DNA from: Thiodiazotropha sp050291245
GTDB taxonomy: Bacteria; Pseudomonadota; Gammaproteobacteria; Chromatiales; Chromatiaceae
Direction: 5' to 3'
DNA: 64,000 nt
NCBI GenBank assembly: GCA_050291245.1
Contig: JBNKJP010000061.1
Span: forward strand, 1 to 64,000
Part shown: piece after piece, positions 45,923-55,043 of the stretch
Position numbering within the stretch: position 1 is the stretch's first letter
Layout of the letters: every line of letters begins with the position of its first letter
Position numbers and translations under genes: made by a program
The notes under the pieces: generated by a model
The model's database searches: none
Seen by the model: the letters and a program-made list of their open reading frames with translations, nothing else
What the model was told of the DNA's origin: nothing

Positions 45923-46991
45923 CTACCTGCTCCAAGGGAAGTAAAACTCTAAACACGGTTTCACCGGGTTTACTGGTAAATTCAATCAATCCCTGGTGGC
46001 GATTGATCAGTGTCTGGGAAATCGACAGCCCCAAGCCCATGCCGTCACTACCCGACACCAGGGGAAAAAACACACGCTCCTGCAGTTCCGGGGGGATACC
46101 CGGGCCGTTGTCGGTGATTTCAATGGAGACCACCAGACGGTGGCGGATGTTGCCGATGGTGAACTGACGCAGAATACGGCTGTTGATACCCAACAACCCA
46201 TTGGGACCGGCCGCCCTAACCCCGTTACGGATGATGTTGAGGAAGGCCTGGATCAACTGATCCATATCACCGGTCAGATTCGGAATACTCGGATCATAGT
46301 TCTTCGTGATGACCAGGTTGGCGCCGGCCTCTGCCTTTGTCAGAACACAGACCCTTTCCAGTACCTGGTGGATATTCACCGGTTTCATTTCGGGAATCCG
46401 ATTGGGCCCGAGCATCGTATTAACCAGATTCTGCAGGCGATCCGCCTCTTCAATGATGATCTGGGTGTACTCCGTCAAGGACTCATCGGGCAGCTCCCGC
46501 TCCAGCAGTTGCGCCGCTCCGCGTAAGCCACCCAGGGGATTCTTGATCTCATGGGCCAGACCTCGCACCAGAGCACGGCTGGCCTGATTACGGGCGAGAA
46601 TCTGCTCTTCCCGGGTAATCCGCAACTGGCGGTCGACCTGTTGAATCTCCACCAGAAACTCGTTGATGGTCTGTCCCAAACGGACGGGTATCACCGTACA
46701 GTCCACGGTGATCTCCTGGTTTTCGTGGAGTTGCAGTTGATGTTCCCGCTCGGTGAAGGGCTGTCCGGTCTCCAGGGAGCGCATTAGGTTGGACTGTACG
46801 ATATCTCCGGAGCAATGAATCAACTCATCGGCCTGGGTACCAATCACCTTGCGGGCACTGACGCCGAACAACATTTCAGCAGCCGAGTTGATATAGCGCA
46901 GATTGAATTCGCGATCGAAGAGCAGGATGGCCGTACTGAGATTTTCGAGGACCCGCCTCTCCATATTGCTTTTGGGTGGATAGGAGTTCAT
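45915..46991 (-). CDS. ntrB: Nitrogen sensor kinase NtrB
   Basis: A 358-residue soluble histidine kinase/phosphatase. PAS domain about 15-120 (LLFDREFNLRYINSAAEMLFG), phospho-acceptor His in LAHEIKNPLGGLRGAAQLLERELP, and an ATPase domain ending DGMGLGLSISQTLINRH. It is controlled by PII proteins. The start at 46991 lies at the predicted start point of a sigma54-like promoter (47003-47018); the next in-frame ATG (46964) is an alternative start. NtrB and NtrC are translated together. Confidence 0.94.
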   Translation of the reverse strand: MNSYPPKSNMERRVLENLSTAILLFDREFNLRYINSAAEMLFGVSARKVIGTQADELIHCSGDIVQSNLMRSLETGQPFTEREHQLQLHENQEITVDCTVIPVRLGQTINEFLVEIQQVDRQLRITREEQILARNQASRALVRGLAHEIKNPLGGLRGAAQLLERELPDESLTEYTQIIIEEADRLQNLVNTMLGPNRIPEMKPVNIHQVLERVCVLTKAEAGANLVITKNYDPSIPNLTGDMDQLIQAFLNIIRNGVRAAGPNGLLGINSRILRQFTIGNIRHRLVVSIEITDNGPGIPPELQERVFFPLVSGSDGMGLGLSISQTLINRHQGLIEFTSKPGETVFRVLLPLEQVDG

Positions 46992-47002
46992 GGCATCTTA
47001 TT

Positions 47003-47018
47003 AGCAATAAACGCACCA
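47003..47018 (-). promoter_or_regulatory. Sigma54-type promoter before ntrB
   Basis: Minus-strand TGGTGCGTTTATTGCT has GG and GC spaced by exactly 10 bases and matches the TGGCACG-N4-TTGCW consensus well. With the usual geometry transcription would begin near 46992, at the ntrB start. An NtrC-type palindrome lies about 170 bp upstream. Confidence 0.6.
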
Positions 47019-47170
47019 AAAAATCCGTCACTCAATGACACAGAAACATGACAGAGACAATTCCCCTAACAAACCGACAATATCCTCAACTTACGGGGAA
47101 AAATTCGGATATGCCAACCGGTGTGAAGGTGTGTACAGAAACAGGAGTCAGGGCTCAGCACCGGATGCTA

Positions 47171-47187
47171 TGCACTATTATAGTGCA
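47171..47187. promoter_or_regulatory. NtrC-type operator upstream of ntrB
   Basis: TGCACTATTATAGTGCA is a perfect palindrome with 8-bp arms, close to the NtrC consensus TGCACYA-N3-TRGTGCA. It is in the 340-bp gene-free region 46992-47331 between ntrB and the DUF4124 gene; the rest of that region holds the sigma54-like site and no recognised gene. Confidence 0.72.
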
Positions 47188-47331
47188 AAAAGGAAATACC
47201 GGACCACCCGGGTCGCTTCGGTATCTCATCGAGTCTTAGCCAGACAATGGACGTGGGTGGCGAAGCGTTCGGGCGTCGGGATGACGGTGATTTTCTGGCT
47301 TCAGTTAAGTGCTATTCCCGTTTGGGAGAAA

Positions 47332-47835
47332 TCACTCGAGAGCTTGCTGACGGAGGTCGAAACGGATGCTGTTGGACTGTTTCAACACATTACCCTCTTG
47401 ATCGCGAATTTCGGCTTTCAGGGTATGGTTGCCTCGCACCAGGTTCTGCAGTACCAGCTGGGTAGTTTTAATCGCAGATTTCAGCTGGGTACCGTCCACG
47501 GACAGATAGATTTCGTGACCTTCCTGGAGCGGAGGTGTCAGGGAAATTCCCACGGAAACGGAAGATTCCGCACTGCGAATGGTGTCGTTGTCAGCGGGCT
47601 GGACAATTGCGAAATCGGTATATCCCGCGCTGTCCCCGTCCTGAGACTGGCCTGCCAGTTGTTTTGGGTCCACGCCACCCTTCTTTATTTCGTCATGCAC
47701 CCGTATGCTTTCCGCCCCGGGTTGATAAGTCTCGGAATAGATCACCTCGCCGTCGGCGTTGACCCATTTATAGACATCCCGGGCAAGCAGGGGTTGAGAA
47801 AGTACAAGGGTTAAAACAAGGATGAGTATGCGCAT
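47332..47835 (-). CDS. DUF4124-domain exported protein
   Basis: A 167-residue exported protein. Signal peptide about 1-18 (LILVLTLVLSQPLLAR), then DUF4124 (DVYKWVNADGEVIYSETYQPGAESI) and a C-terminal Ig-like stretch (SAESSVSVGISLTPPLQEGHEIYLSVDGTQLK). The start at 47835 begins the signal; the open frame has 17 extra codons upstream. It lies between glnA and ntrBC, a position where such genes occur in related bacteria. Function unknown. Confidence 0.8.
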   Translation of the reverse strand: MRILILVLTLVLSQPLLARDVYKWVNADGEVIYSETYQPGAESIRVHDEIKKGGVDPKQLAGQSQDGDSAGYTDFAIVQPADNDTIRSAESSVSVGISLTPPLQEGHEIYLSVDGTQLKSAIKTTQLVLQNLVRGNHTLKAEIRDQEGNVLKQSNSIRFDLRQQALE

Positions 47836-47884
47836 AGCCCTAGCATAGACAGGCTTGGCTGTGGAGACAAGCGATTCAGTTCTC

Positions 47885-47913
47885 AAAAAAGGCGCCTCCC
47901 CGAGGGGGAGGCG
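47885..47913 (-). terminator. Rho-independent terminator after glnA
   Basis: A 9-bp GC stem (47893-47901 with 47905-47913, 3-nt loop) followed on the minus strand by CC and six T. Classic terminator closing glnA and separating it from ntrBC. Confidence 0.92.
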
Positions 47914-47933
47914 TGGTTTGATAAGGATTCAGA

Positions 47934-49340
47934 TCAGAGACTGTAGTACATGTCGAATTCCACCGGATGGGTGGTCATGCGCATGATGGTCACCTCATCC
48001 ATCTTCAGGGCAATGTAGCCGTCGATCAGATCATCGGTGAAAACGCCACCCGCGGTAAGAAAACCTCGATCCGCATCCAGGGCATCCAGCGCCATATCCA
48101 GGCTATGACAGACGGTCGGGATACTGGCCGATTCTTCGGCCGGCAGGTCATACAGATCCTTATCCATGGCCTCACCGGGATGGATCTTGTTCTGAATACC
48201 ATCCAGACCGGCCATCATCATAGCGGAGAAGGCCAGATAGGGGTTGGCGGTCGGATCGGGGAAACGCACCTCAATACGCCGGCCTTTGGGGCTGGACACC
48301 CAAGGAATACGAATCGAAGCGGAACGGTTGCGTGCGGAGTAGGCCAGCATGACCGGTGCCTCGAAGCCGGGAACCAGACGCTTGTAGGAGTTGGTCGAAG
48401 CATTGGTGAAGGCGTTAAGGGCGCGGGCATGCTTGATGATACCGCCTATGTAATAGAGTGCGGTTTCGGACAGGCCGCCGTATTGATCACCGGCGAAGAT
48501 GTTCTCCCCGCCCTTGGACAGGGACTGGTGGACATGCATACCGGAACCGTTGTCGCCGACCAGTGGCTTGGGCATGAAGGTGGCGGTTTTGCCATAGGCA
48601 TGAGCCACGTTCCAGGTGCAGTATTTCTGGATCTGTACCCAATCGGCGCGCTCCACCAGGGTGCTGAACTTGGTGCCGATCTCGCACTGACCGGCGGTGG
48701 CCACCTCGTGATGATGTACTTCCGTGGGGACCCCCATCTCTTCCATGGCCAGGCACATGGCACTGCGCAGGTCGTGGAGGGAATCGACCGGCGGAACCGG
48801 AAAGTAGCCGCCCTTGACGCCGGGACGGTGACCGATGTTGCCGTCCTCATAGACTCGCTCGGAGTTCCACTCGGCCTCTTCGGAATCGACCTTGACCATG
48901 GAACCGCTCATGTCGACACTCCAGCGAACATCGTCAAGGACGAAGAATTCGGGCTCGGGACCAAAGTAGGCGGCATCAGCAATCCCGGTGGATGCCAGAT
49001 AGACCTCGGCGCGCTTGGCCAGGGAACGGGGGTCGCGTTCGTAGCCCTGCATGGTGGAAGGTTCGAGGATATCGCAACGGATGATCAGGGTATTCTCATC
49101 CGAGAAGGGATCCATAACCGAGGAAGCATCTTCAGGCATCAGGATCATGTCGGATTCATTGATGCCCTTCCATCCCGAGATGGACGAACCGTCGAACATC
49201 TTGCCGTCGGTGAAAAAATCCTCCTCGACCTGACTGCTGGGCAGGGTCACATGCTGTTCCTTGCCACGGGTATCGGTGAAACGCAGATCGACGAATCTCA
49301 CGTCATTGTCTTTGATCATCTTCAGGGCTTTCAACGCCAT
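47934..49340 (-). CDS. glnA: Glutamine synthetase, type I
   Basis: A 468-residue dodecameric enzyme joining ammonia to glutamate. Motifs: FDGSSISGWKGINESDM, AYFGPEPEFFVLD, MPKPLVGDNGSGMHVHQSL, and the adenylylation loop with Tyr in KDLYDLPAEE. The start at 49340 gives the usual length and has GGAG upstream; the open frame extends 14 codons earlier. An NtrC-type site lies 126 bp upstream, so nitrogen control by the ntrBC pair is expected. GlnA has its own terminator. Confidence 0.97.
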   Translation of the reverse strand: MALKALKMIKDNDVRFVDLRFTDTRGKEQHVTLPSSQVEEDFFTDGKMFDGSSISGWKGINESDMILMPEDASSVMDPFSDENTLIIRCDILEPSTMQGYERDPRSLAKRAEVYLASTGIADAAYFGPEPEFFVLDDVRWSVDMSGSMVKVDSEEAEWNSERVYEDGNIGHRPGVKGGYFPVPPVDSLHDLRSAMCLAMEEMGVPTEVHHHEVATAGQCEIGTKFSTLVERADWVQIQKYCTWNVAHAYGKTATFMPKPLVGDNGSGMHVHQSLSKGGENIFAGDQYGGLSETALYYIGGIIKHARALNAFTNASTNSYKRLVPGFEAPVMLAYSARNRSASIRIPWVSSPKGRRIEVRFPDPTANPYLAFSAMMMAGLDGIQNKIHPGEAMDKDLYDLPAEESASIPTVCHSLDMALDALDADRGFLTAGGVFTDDLIDGYIALKMDEVTIMRMTTHPVEFDMYYSL

Positions 49341-49465
49341 CTTATTCTCCAGGAATGTTGAGTGATTCCAGACTGTTTGCACAGCCGCGGTTCAGTGGTT
49401 TTGGTGAACGAAATATGCAACCTGTTTCTGGTGTGATCCGAAAAGACGCAGCCATGACCCCTCAC

Positions 49466-49480
49466 GCACCAAACTAGTGC
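49466..49480. promoter_or_regulatory. NtrC-type operator upstream of glnA
   Basis: On the minus strand GCACTAGTTTGGTGC fits the NtrC half-site pair GCACYA-N3-TGGTGC, as in the classic glnA enhancer. It sits in the glnA leader, overlapping the stop codon of the upstream cation transporter gene. I could not find a matching strong sigma54 promoter between it and glnA. Confidence 0.65.
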
Positions 49481-50616
49481 TATCCGAACCAGATCCTCAC
49501 AGAGCGGAAAAATCCGGACTCTTCGATACCTTTCTGGTAGAACTGAATCAATGCGTCGGCATGGGATTGTGAGATATAACAACTTAGGGGCAGATAGAGA
49601 TCGATATCTATGCCCCCGGACAGATAGTGCAGCACCATGCGCATGCGTTGGTGATAACACTCCAGCCCGGACCAGTGTGTTTCCAGTAATCCCTCGGCCT
49701 CCCGTCTCAGCGGCAGATTCGCGCAGGAGGGGCCCTCCTCATCGTCCTCCGGATCGATGTGTACCGTAACATCTTCCAACACGTCGACTTTGTCAATCAG
49801 GCCATACTGTACAACTTCCGCGATACGATGTCCTTCCGAAACACTCAGCCAGGGATCGACCTGAACATGCACATCCGCCAGGGCGTGTCCGCCCAGTTTC
49901 CGGGTTCTCAGCATATGAACGCTTTTTACACCCGAGACACTACCGATTACCTCCCGTATCTGCCCCAGCGCTTCCTCCTCCAGGCCCGCGTCCGCCAGTT
50001 CATGGGTTGCATTCCAGCCCAGACTCCATCCGATCTTTACCACCATCAGTCCCACCAGCACTGCTGCGATGGCATCCAGGTAGGGCAAACCGACCATGGT
50101 GCCGCCGATACCCAGCAACACCACGACGGATGAGACCGAGTCGCTGCGATGGTGCCAGGCGTTGGCGCGCAGCAGATCCGAGTTGATCAGGTTACCCAGA
50201 TGGCGGGTGTAGAAAAACAGGGCTTCGTTAGCCAGGATGGAGAAAGCCGCCACGTAGAGTGTCACGACTTCGGGCACGAGCAACTCCTCCGGGGCGAACA
50301 ATCGTTCTCCGGCATCGAAGATAATGCCGACACCCACCGCGACCAGAATTGCCCCCAACACCAGGGTACCGATGGTTTCGAAACGTCCGTGCCCATAGGG
50401 ATGTTCGGCGTCCGGTGCTTCGCTGGCATGACGCGCCGCGAACAGCACCAGGGCGTCGGTCAGCAGGTCCGACAGGGAGTGAATACCGTCAGCGATGAGC
50501 GACTGAGAATGACCCAACAGTCCGAACACCACCTTGAGCACTGCGAGCAGAGAGTTGGTCACGGCACCGACCAGGGCTGCCCGGCGACTCATCTCATAGC
50601 GGCCTTCACGGTTCAT
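49480..50616 (-). CDS. Cation diffusion facilitator (CDF) transporter
   Basis: A 378-residue inner-membrane metal/proton antiporter. Six helices in the first ~210 residues, with the metal-site pattern ADGIHSLSDLLTDALVL and a second HRSDSVSS, then a cytoplasmic ferredoxin-like domain (about 215-290, VSGVKSVHMLRTRKLGGHALADVHVQVDP). The last ~80 residues are an extra tail. It likely exports Zn, Fe or a similar divalent metal. Its start codon overlaps the TusA gene stop (ATGA). Confidence 0.92.
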   Translation of the reverse strand: MNREGRYEMSRRAALVGAVTNSLLAVLKVVFGLLGHSQSLIADGIHSLSDLLTDALVLFAARHASEAPDAEHPYGHGRFETIGTLVLGAILVAVGVGIIFDAGERLFAPEELLVPEVVTLYVAAFSILANEALFFYTRHLGNLINSDLLRANAWHHRSDSVSSVVVLLGIGGTMVGLPYLDAIAAVLVGLMVVKIGWSLGWNATHELADAGLEEEALGQIREVIGSVSGVKSVHMLRTRKLGGHALADVHVQVDPWLSVSEGHRIAEVVQYGLIDKVDVLEDVTVHIDPEDDEEGPSCANLPLRREAEGLLETHWSGLECYHQRMRMVLHYLSGGIDIDLYLPLSCYISQSHADALIQFYQKGIEESGFFRSVRIWFG

Positions 50617-50861
50617 GATGCGGCTTCACCGGCTACTTCTACCACCACGATGTACTCACCTGCTTCGGTTTTCGCTTCGATCACCCTGTGACCATTGATC
50701 CGGGACCAGGCCGGAATATCATTCAAGGCACCTGGATCCGTGCATACCGCCTCGACCCGGCTGCCCGGGGGCAACTGCTCGATGGCATTCTGCACCCGAA
50801 TCACCGGCATGGGACAGAGCAGTCGACGACAATCGATCCTATGCACCATCAGATCAGCCAA
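50613..50861 (-). CDS. TusA-family sulfurtransferase
   Basis: An 82-residue sulfur-carrier protein. It keeps the TusA fold and the active Cys in CPMPVIR at residue 16, with a second Cys at 11 (DCRRLLC), unlike E. coli TusA. The C-terminal half VEAVCTDPGALNDIPAWSRINGHRVIEAKTEAGEYIVVVEV is typical. It overlaps both neighbours: its start lies within the PP-loop gene end by 13 bp, and its stop overlaps the CDF gene start. It is a likely sulfur donor to the PP-loop enzyme. Confidence 0.87.
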   Translation of the reverse strand: MADLMVHRIDCRRLLCPMPVIRVQNAIEQLPPGSRVEAVCTDPGALNDIPAWSRINGHRVIEAKTEAGEYIVVVEVAGEAAS

Positions 50862-51892
50862 TCCTTGGGAATTTCGTGAGGCTTGAGCGGAGCCACCCGA
50901 ATCGAGCGGGTCTCTCCGCCCAGCGGTGTATAGGCCAGTTCCACCTCATCCGCGTCACGTCCCTGACTGTAGCGGGAGACCAGGCGTGCGATCAACTCGA
51001 TATCCGAATCGACGATCTCACCGTCGATCAGCGCCAAGGGTCCTCCGTGACTCAGGGTTTTGATGTGCGGATAGCTGTTGCGATATCCCTGCAGAAAGTT
51101 GGCCTCCCCCTCCTCCCGAGCGATGATGATCTTGAATCGGGGCGAAGGTCTCAGGTGACGTCCGACCTTGAGCAGCATAATATCGTCCATATCGTAATCC
51201 CGCCGGCCCCGTGCCTGCCAGAGATCCCGCAACTTGATGCTGTACTGTTCATCGGTAAGAAAGCAACACCCCCCCGCCGGCTGGGCATAGTCCTCGATAC
51301 CCAGGCGCGCCGCCAGGGCCATCTGCGGCTTACGGGAACGCCCGGAGAAGTCGAACAACTGCTCCCGAACCACCCAGCCTTCCCGCTCGGGGCGGGTTTC
51401 CGGCAGGTTTTTCGCGCACAGGGGTCGCAGTAGCAGATCCTGGGCCCCCGACTCCTGGGAAACCACCGGCATGGTATCCTTGCGCTGGGACATGGGACGC
51501 TGGCCCACCACTTCCCCGGTGATGATGAAATCGAAGCCGTGCTCGGCGATCCACTCATGGGCCTTGCGCACCATGAACACCTTGCAGTCGAGACAAGGGT
51601 TCATATTTGCCCCATAGCCGTGCTTGGGATGAATCAGGATCTCCTTGTACTCCTCCACGATATCCACGATATGCAGCTTGATACCCAGCTGTTCAGCCAC
51701 CCACAGGGCATTGTTGCGCTTATTCTTGCTCTGATCCCGCTTACGTATCGCATGGGTATGGCCCTCTACACAGAAACCGGTGTAGAAGTTGATCCCCTCG
51801 ACATGCACCCCCTGATCCTGAATGACCCGGGCAGCCAGGAGGGAATCGAGTCCCCCGGAAATCAGGGCGACCGCCTTTCTCTGCTCACTCAT
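50849..51892 (-). CDS. PP-loop ATPase, MnmA-like tRNA thiolation family
   Basis: A 347-residue cytoplasmic protein annotated in related genomes as a tRNA thiouridylase-like enzyme. The adenylating PP-loop SGGLDSLLAAR lies at about 13, followed by NPCLDCKVFMVRKA and PAGGCCFLTDEQYS cysteine motifs that could accept sulfur. The C-terminal ~120 residues (NFLQGYRNSYPHIKTLSHGGPLALIDG) resemble the ligand-binding end of the family. It overlaps a TusA gene, which suggests TusA feeds it persulfide sulfur. It is not the standard MnmA, which is longer and differs in the C-terminal part. Confidence 0.78.
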   Translation of the reverse strand: MSEQRKAVALISGGLDSLLAARVIQDQGVHVEGINFYTGFCVEGHTHAIRKRDQSKNKRNNALWVAEQLGIKLHIVDIVEEYKEILIHPKHGYGANMNPCLDCKVFMVRKAHEWIAEHGFDFIITGEVVGQRPMSQRKDTMPVVSQESGAQDLLLRPLCAKNLPETRPEREGWVVREQLFDFSGRSRKPQMALAARLGIEDYAQPAGGCCFLTDEQYSIKLRDLWQARGRRDYDMDDIMLLKVGRHLRPSPRFKIIIAREEGEANFLQGYRNSYPHIKTLSHGGPLALIDGEIVDSDIELIARLVSRYSQGRDADEVELAYTPLGGETRSIRVAPLKPHEIPKDWLI

Positions 51893-52021
51893 GAATATGA
51901 TTTACCCGCAAAATCCTAAGTATACCGCGAAACCTGCCCAATAGACCCTAGTACGGATTAGCCAACCCTATAGCGCATCGCTATACTGTCGCATTTTCAT
52001 CCAGCACAACGGAGTCTCGAT

Positions 52022-52960
52022 GTGACCTCTGCATCAACATCGAATCGGCACAACGTCCAGACTTTTCAAGGCCTGATCCTGGCACTTCAGGAGTATTGGG
52101 CCGGTCAGGGATGCGCGATTCTGCAACCCTATGATATGGAGATGGGGGCCGGTACCTTCCACACCGCCACCTTTCTGCGTTCCATCGGCCCCGAGCCCTG
52201 GAATGCCGCCTATGTACAGCCCTCGAGACGTCCCACCGACGGCCGCTATGGGGAGAATCCCAACCGGCTGCAACACTACTATCAATTTCAGGTGGTGCTG
52301 AAACCCTCGCCCAAGGATATTCAACAGCTCTATCTGGGCTCCCTTGAGATGCTCGGCATCGATCTCAAGGTACACGACATCCGCTTTGTCGAGGACAACT
52401 GGGAGTCACCGACCCTGGGTGCCTGGGGCCTCGGTTGGGAGGTTTGGCTCAATGGCATGGAGGTTACCCAGTTCACCTATTTCCAACAGGTCGGCGGTTT
52501 GGACTGTCGCCCGGTGGCCGGTGAAATCACCTATGGCATCGAGCGCATCGCCATGTATCTGCAGGGGGTCGAAAGCATCTTCGATCTGGTCTGGACCGAG
52601 GGTCCGCAAGGTGTGGTCACCTATCGTGATGTCTACCACCAGAACGAGGTCGAGCAGTCCGCCTACAACTTTGAACACGCCGACGTGGACTACCTTTTCG
52701 GCCACTTCGATCAGTGTGAAAAGGAGTCCCGTAAACTGATCGAACTCGGTCTTCCCCTGCCGGCTTATGAACAGGTCCTGCAGGCCTCCCACAGTTTCAA
52801 CCTGCTGGATGCGCGTCATGCGATATCGGTCACCGAGCGACAGCGGTACATTCTGCGGGTACGCACCCTGGCGCGGGATGTGGCCCAGGCCTACTACGAC
52901 GCCCGGGAACGTCTCGGTTTTCCCATGTGCAAGACGATCACGGAGGCCACCCATGACTGA
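52022..52960 (+). CDS. glyQ: Glycyl-tRNA synthetase alpha subunit
   Basis: A 312-residue catalytic subunit of the tetrameric bacterial enzyme. Motifs: GCAILQPYDMEMGAGTFHTATFLRSIGPEPWNAAYVQPSRRPTDGRYGENPNRLQHYYQFQ, and GLGWEVWLNGMEVTQFTYFQQVGG. The start is GTG 52022, with GGAG upstream. It overlaps glyS by 8 bp. Confidence 0.97.
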   Translation: MTSASTSNRHNVQTFQGLILALQEYWAGQGCAILQPYDMEMGAGTFHTATFLRSIGPEPWNAAYVQPSRRPTDGRYGENPNRLQHYYQFQVVLKPSPKDIQQLYLGSLEMLGIDLKVHDIRFVEDNWESPTLGAWGLGWEVWLNGMEVTQFTYFQQVGGLDCRPVAGEITYGIERIAMYLQGVESIFDLVWTEGPQGVVTYRDVYHQNEVEQSAYNFEHADVDYLFGHFDQCEKESRKLIELGLPLPAYEQVLQASHSFNLLDARHAISVTERQRYILRVRTLARDVAQAYYDARERLGFPMCKTITEATHD

Positions 52961-55043
52961 TCACGCCGATCTGTTGTTCGAACTGGGTACCGAGGAACTG
53001 CCCCCAAAGGCCCTGAAACGGCTTGCCATGGCCCTTTCGGAATCTTTTATCGCAGGCTTGCAACAGGCCAGTCTCAAGCATGGACCGAGCGAAATATTTG
53101 CCACACCGAGACGCCTCGCCGTACTGATCCATGACTGCGCCCTGCATCAACCGGATCGGGAAATCGAACGCCGAGGCCCTGCAATCCAGGCCGCCTATGA
53201 CGCATCCGGCCAACCCACGAAAGCGGCTGAGGGTTTTGCCCGATCCTGTCAGACATCGGTGGATCAGCTCGAAACCCTGAAGACCGACAAGGGCGAGTGG
53301 CTGGTGTTCCGTACCCAGGAGACCGGTCAACCCGCTGCCGACCTGCTGCCGGAAATCGCCAACCAGGCACTGGGTAAACTGCCCATTCCCAAGCGCATGC
53401 GTTGGGGTGACTCGGAAGCACAGTTCGTACGCCCTGTGCACTGGTTGGTTTTTCTGCTCGGCAATGATGTGGTGCCCTGCACCTTACTCGACGCGCAGGC
53501 CGACCGTCAGACCTACGGCCATCGTTTTCATCATCCCTCCGCGATCACCCTGTACAGTCCCGAGGATTACGCCTCGGTGCTGTATGATATGGGCAAGGTC
53601 ATCGCCAGTTTCGATCAACGCCGTGCGCGTATCGAACAACTCGTGAAAGAGTCCGCGGCAACCCTAGGCGGACAAGCGGATCTGGACCCGGATCTGCTCG
53701 ACGAGGTCACCGCGCTCAACGAATGGCCGGTACCCATCTCAGCCAGCTTCGAATCCCGTTTCCTGGAAGTACCCCAGGAGGCCCTGGTGGCCACGATGAA
53801 AGGCAATCAGAAGTATTTCCCGCTGTTTAACAATGACGGGAAACTGATGAATCACTTCATCACCATCGCCAACATCGACTCCCCCAAACCTGAGGTGATT
53901 CGGGAAGGCAATGAGCGGGTTATCCGACCCAGATTGGCCGATGCGATGTTTTTCTGGCAACAGGATGGCAAGAAAAGTCTGGAGCAGCGACTCGATTCTC
54001 TCCATCAGGTCGTCTTCCAAAAACAGCTGGGAACCATGTATGACAAGTCCCAGCGGGTAGCCAAGCTTGCGGAACTCATCGCCATCGAAATCGATGGGGA
54101 TCCTGACCTGGCGCACCGGGCGGGACTGCTGAGCCGTTGTGACCTGATGACCGACATGGTGTTCGAATTTCCTGAAATGCAGGGCATCATGGGTCGCTAC
54201 CAAGCGGGTCGTGATGGGGAAAATCCTGAACTTGCCCAGGCGCTCGACGAGTTCTACATGCCCCGTTTTTCCGGCGACGAGTTACCGAAGACCCGTACAG
54301 GTATCGCGATTTCCCTGGCCGAAAAGCTCGACACTCTGGTCGGCATCTTCGGCATTGGTCAAAAACCGACCGGAGATAAGGACCCCTTTGCCTTGCGCCG
54401 GGCGGCACTCGGTGCCTTGCGTATCATTCGTGAACACGGGCTCACACTCTATCTACCCGGATTATTGTCCGCGGTTGCCGACACCATGAGTGATCGGCTC
54501 AACGACGAAGACGTGGCGGATGAGGTCTATCGCTTCATGCTTGAGCGGCTCAAGGGGATCTACCTGGATCTGGGTGTCTCTATTGACCTGTTCCAAGCCG
54601 TCACTGAAGTGGACCCGCACAACCTGGCCGACTTCGACCAACGCATCTGGGCGATGCAGGAGTTTCGCACCCTGCCCGAAGCCGACAGCCTGTCCGCCGC
54701 CAACAAGCGAATCCGCAATATTCTCAAGAAGCACACGGGCGAACTGGCCAACCGTCCCGACCCGGCCCTGTTTCAGGATCCTGCCGAGCAGGATCTGGCG
54801 GCAAAGCTCAATGAACTCGAACCCAAGGCGCAACCCCTGTTCGACAGCGGCCTCTACAGTCAAGGTCTGCAGATCCTCTCCGCCCTGCGGGAACCGATCG
54901 ACAGCTTCTTTGATCAGGTCATGGTGATGACCGAGGATACGGCCCTGCGCGACAACCGGTTGGCCCTGCTCAACCAGATGGAGCAGCTGTTCCTCAGTGT
55001 CGCCGACCTCTCCTGTTTACAAAACCAGGAGAGTATCTCGTGA
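52953..55043 (+). CDS. glyS: Glycyl-tRNA synthetase beta subunit
   Basis: A 696-residue tRNA-binding subunit. Typical start DLLFELGTEELPPKAL, then RRLAVLI, GNQKYFPLF, RLADAMFFWQQD and the HD-type domain with RCDLMTDMVFEFPEMQGIMGRYQA. Length is normal and the frame is intact. The start at 52953 overlaps glyQ; the open frame extends upstream within it. Confidence 0.97.
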   Translation: MTDHADLLFELGTEELPPKALKRLAMALSESFIAGLQQASLKHGPSEIFATPRRLAVLIHDCALHQPDREIERRGPAIQAAYDASGQPTKAAEGFARSCQTSVDQLETLKTDKGEWLVFRTQETGQPAADLLPEIANQALGKLPIPKRMRWGDSEAQFVRPVHWLVFLLGNDVVPCTLLDAQADRQTYGHRFHHPSAITLYSPEDYASVLYDMGKVIASFDQRRARIEQLVKESAATLGGQADLDPDLLDEVTALNEWPVPISASFESRFLEVPQEALVATMKGNQKYFPLFNNDGKLMNHFITIANIDSPKPEVIREGNERVIRPRLADAMFFWQQDGKKSLEQRLDSLHQVVFQKQLGTMYDKSQRVAKLAELIAIEIDGDPDLAHRAGLLSRCDLMTDMVFEFPEMQGIMGRYQAGRDGENPELAQALDEFYMPRFSGDELPKTRTGIAISLAEKLDTLVGIFGIGQKPTGDKDPFALRRAALGALRIIREHGLTLYLPGLLSAVADTMSDRLNDEDVADEVYRFMLERLKGIYLDLGVSIDLFQAVTEVDPHNLADFDQRIWAMQEFRTLPEADSLSAANKRIRNILKKHTGELANRPDPALFQDPAEQDLAAKLNELEPKAQPLFDSGLYSQGLQILSALREPIDSFFDQVMVMTEDTALRDNRLALLNQMEQLFLSVADLSCLQNQESIS

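Noticed and set aside
46992..47331. Possible small gene upstream of ntrB on the plus strand
   Set aside because: The frame runs through the NtrC and sigma54 sites, crosses into the DUF4124 gene, and has no domain or ribosome-binding site.
47967..49361. 464-codon plus-strand frame across glnA
   Set aside because: Antisense shadow of glnA; no conserved motif, and no ribosome-binding site.
49341..49465. A sigma54 promoter for glnA
   Set aside because: No GG-N10-GC pair with good flanks was found; the best (around 49448-49463) lacks the TGGCA part and directly abuts the NtrC site.
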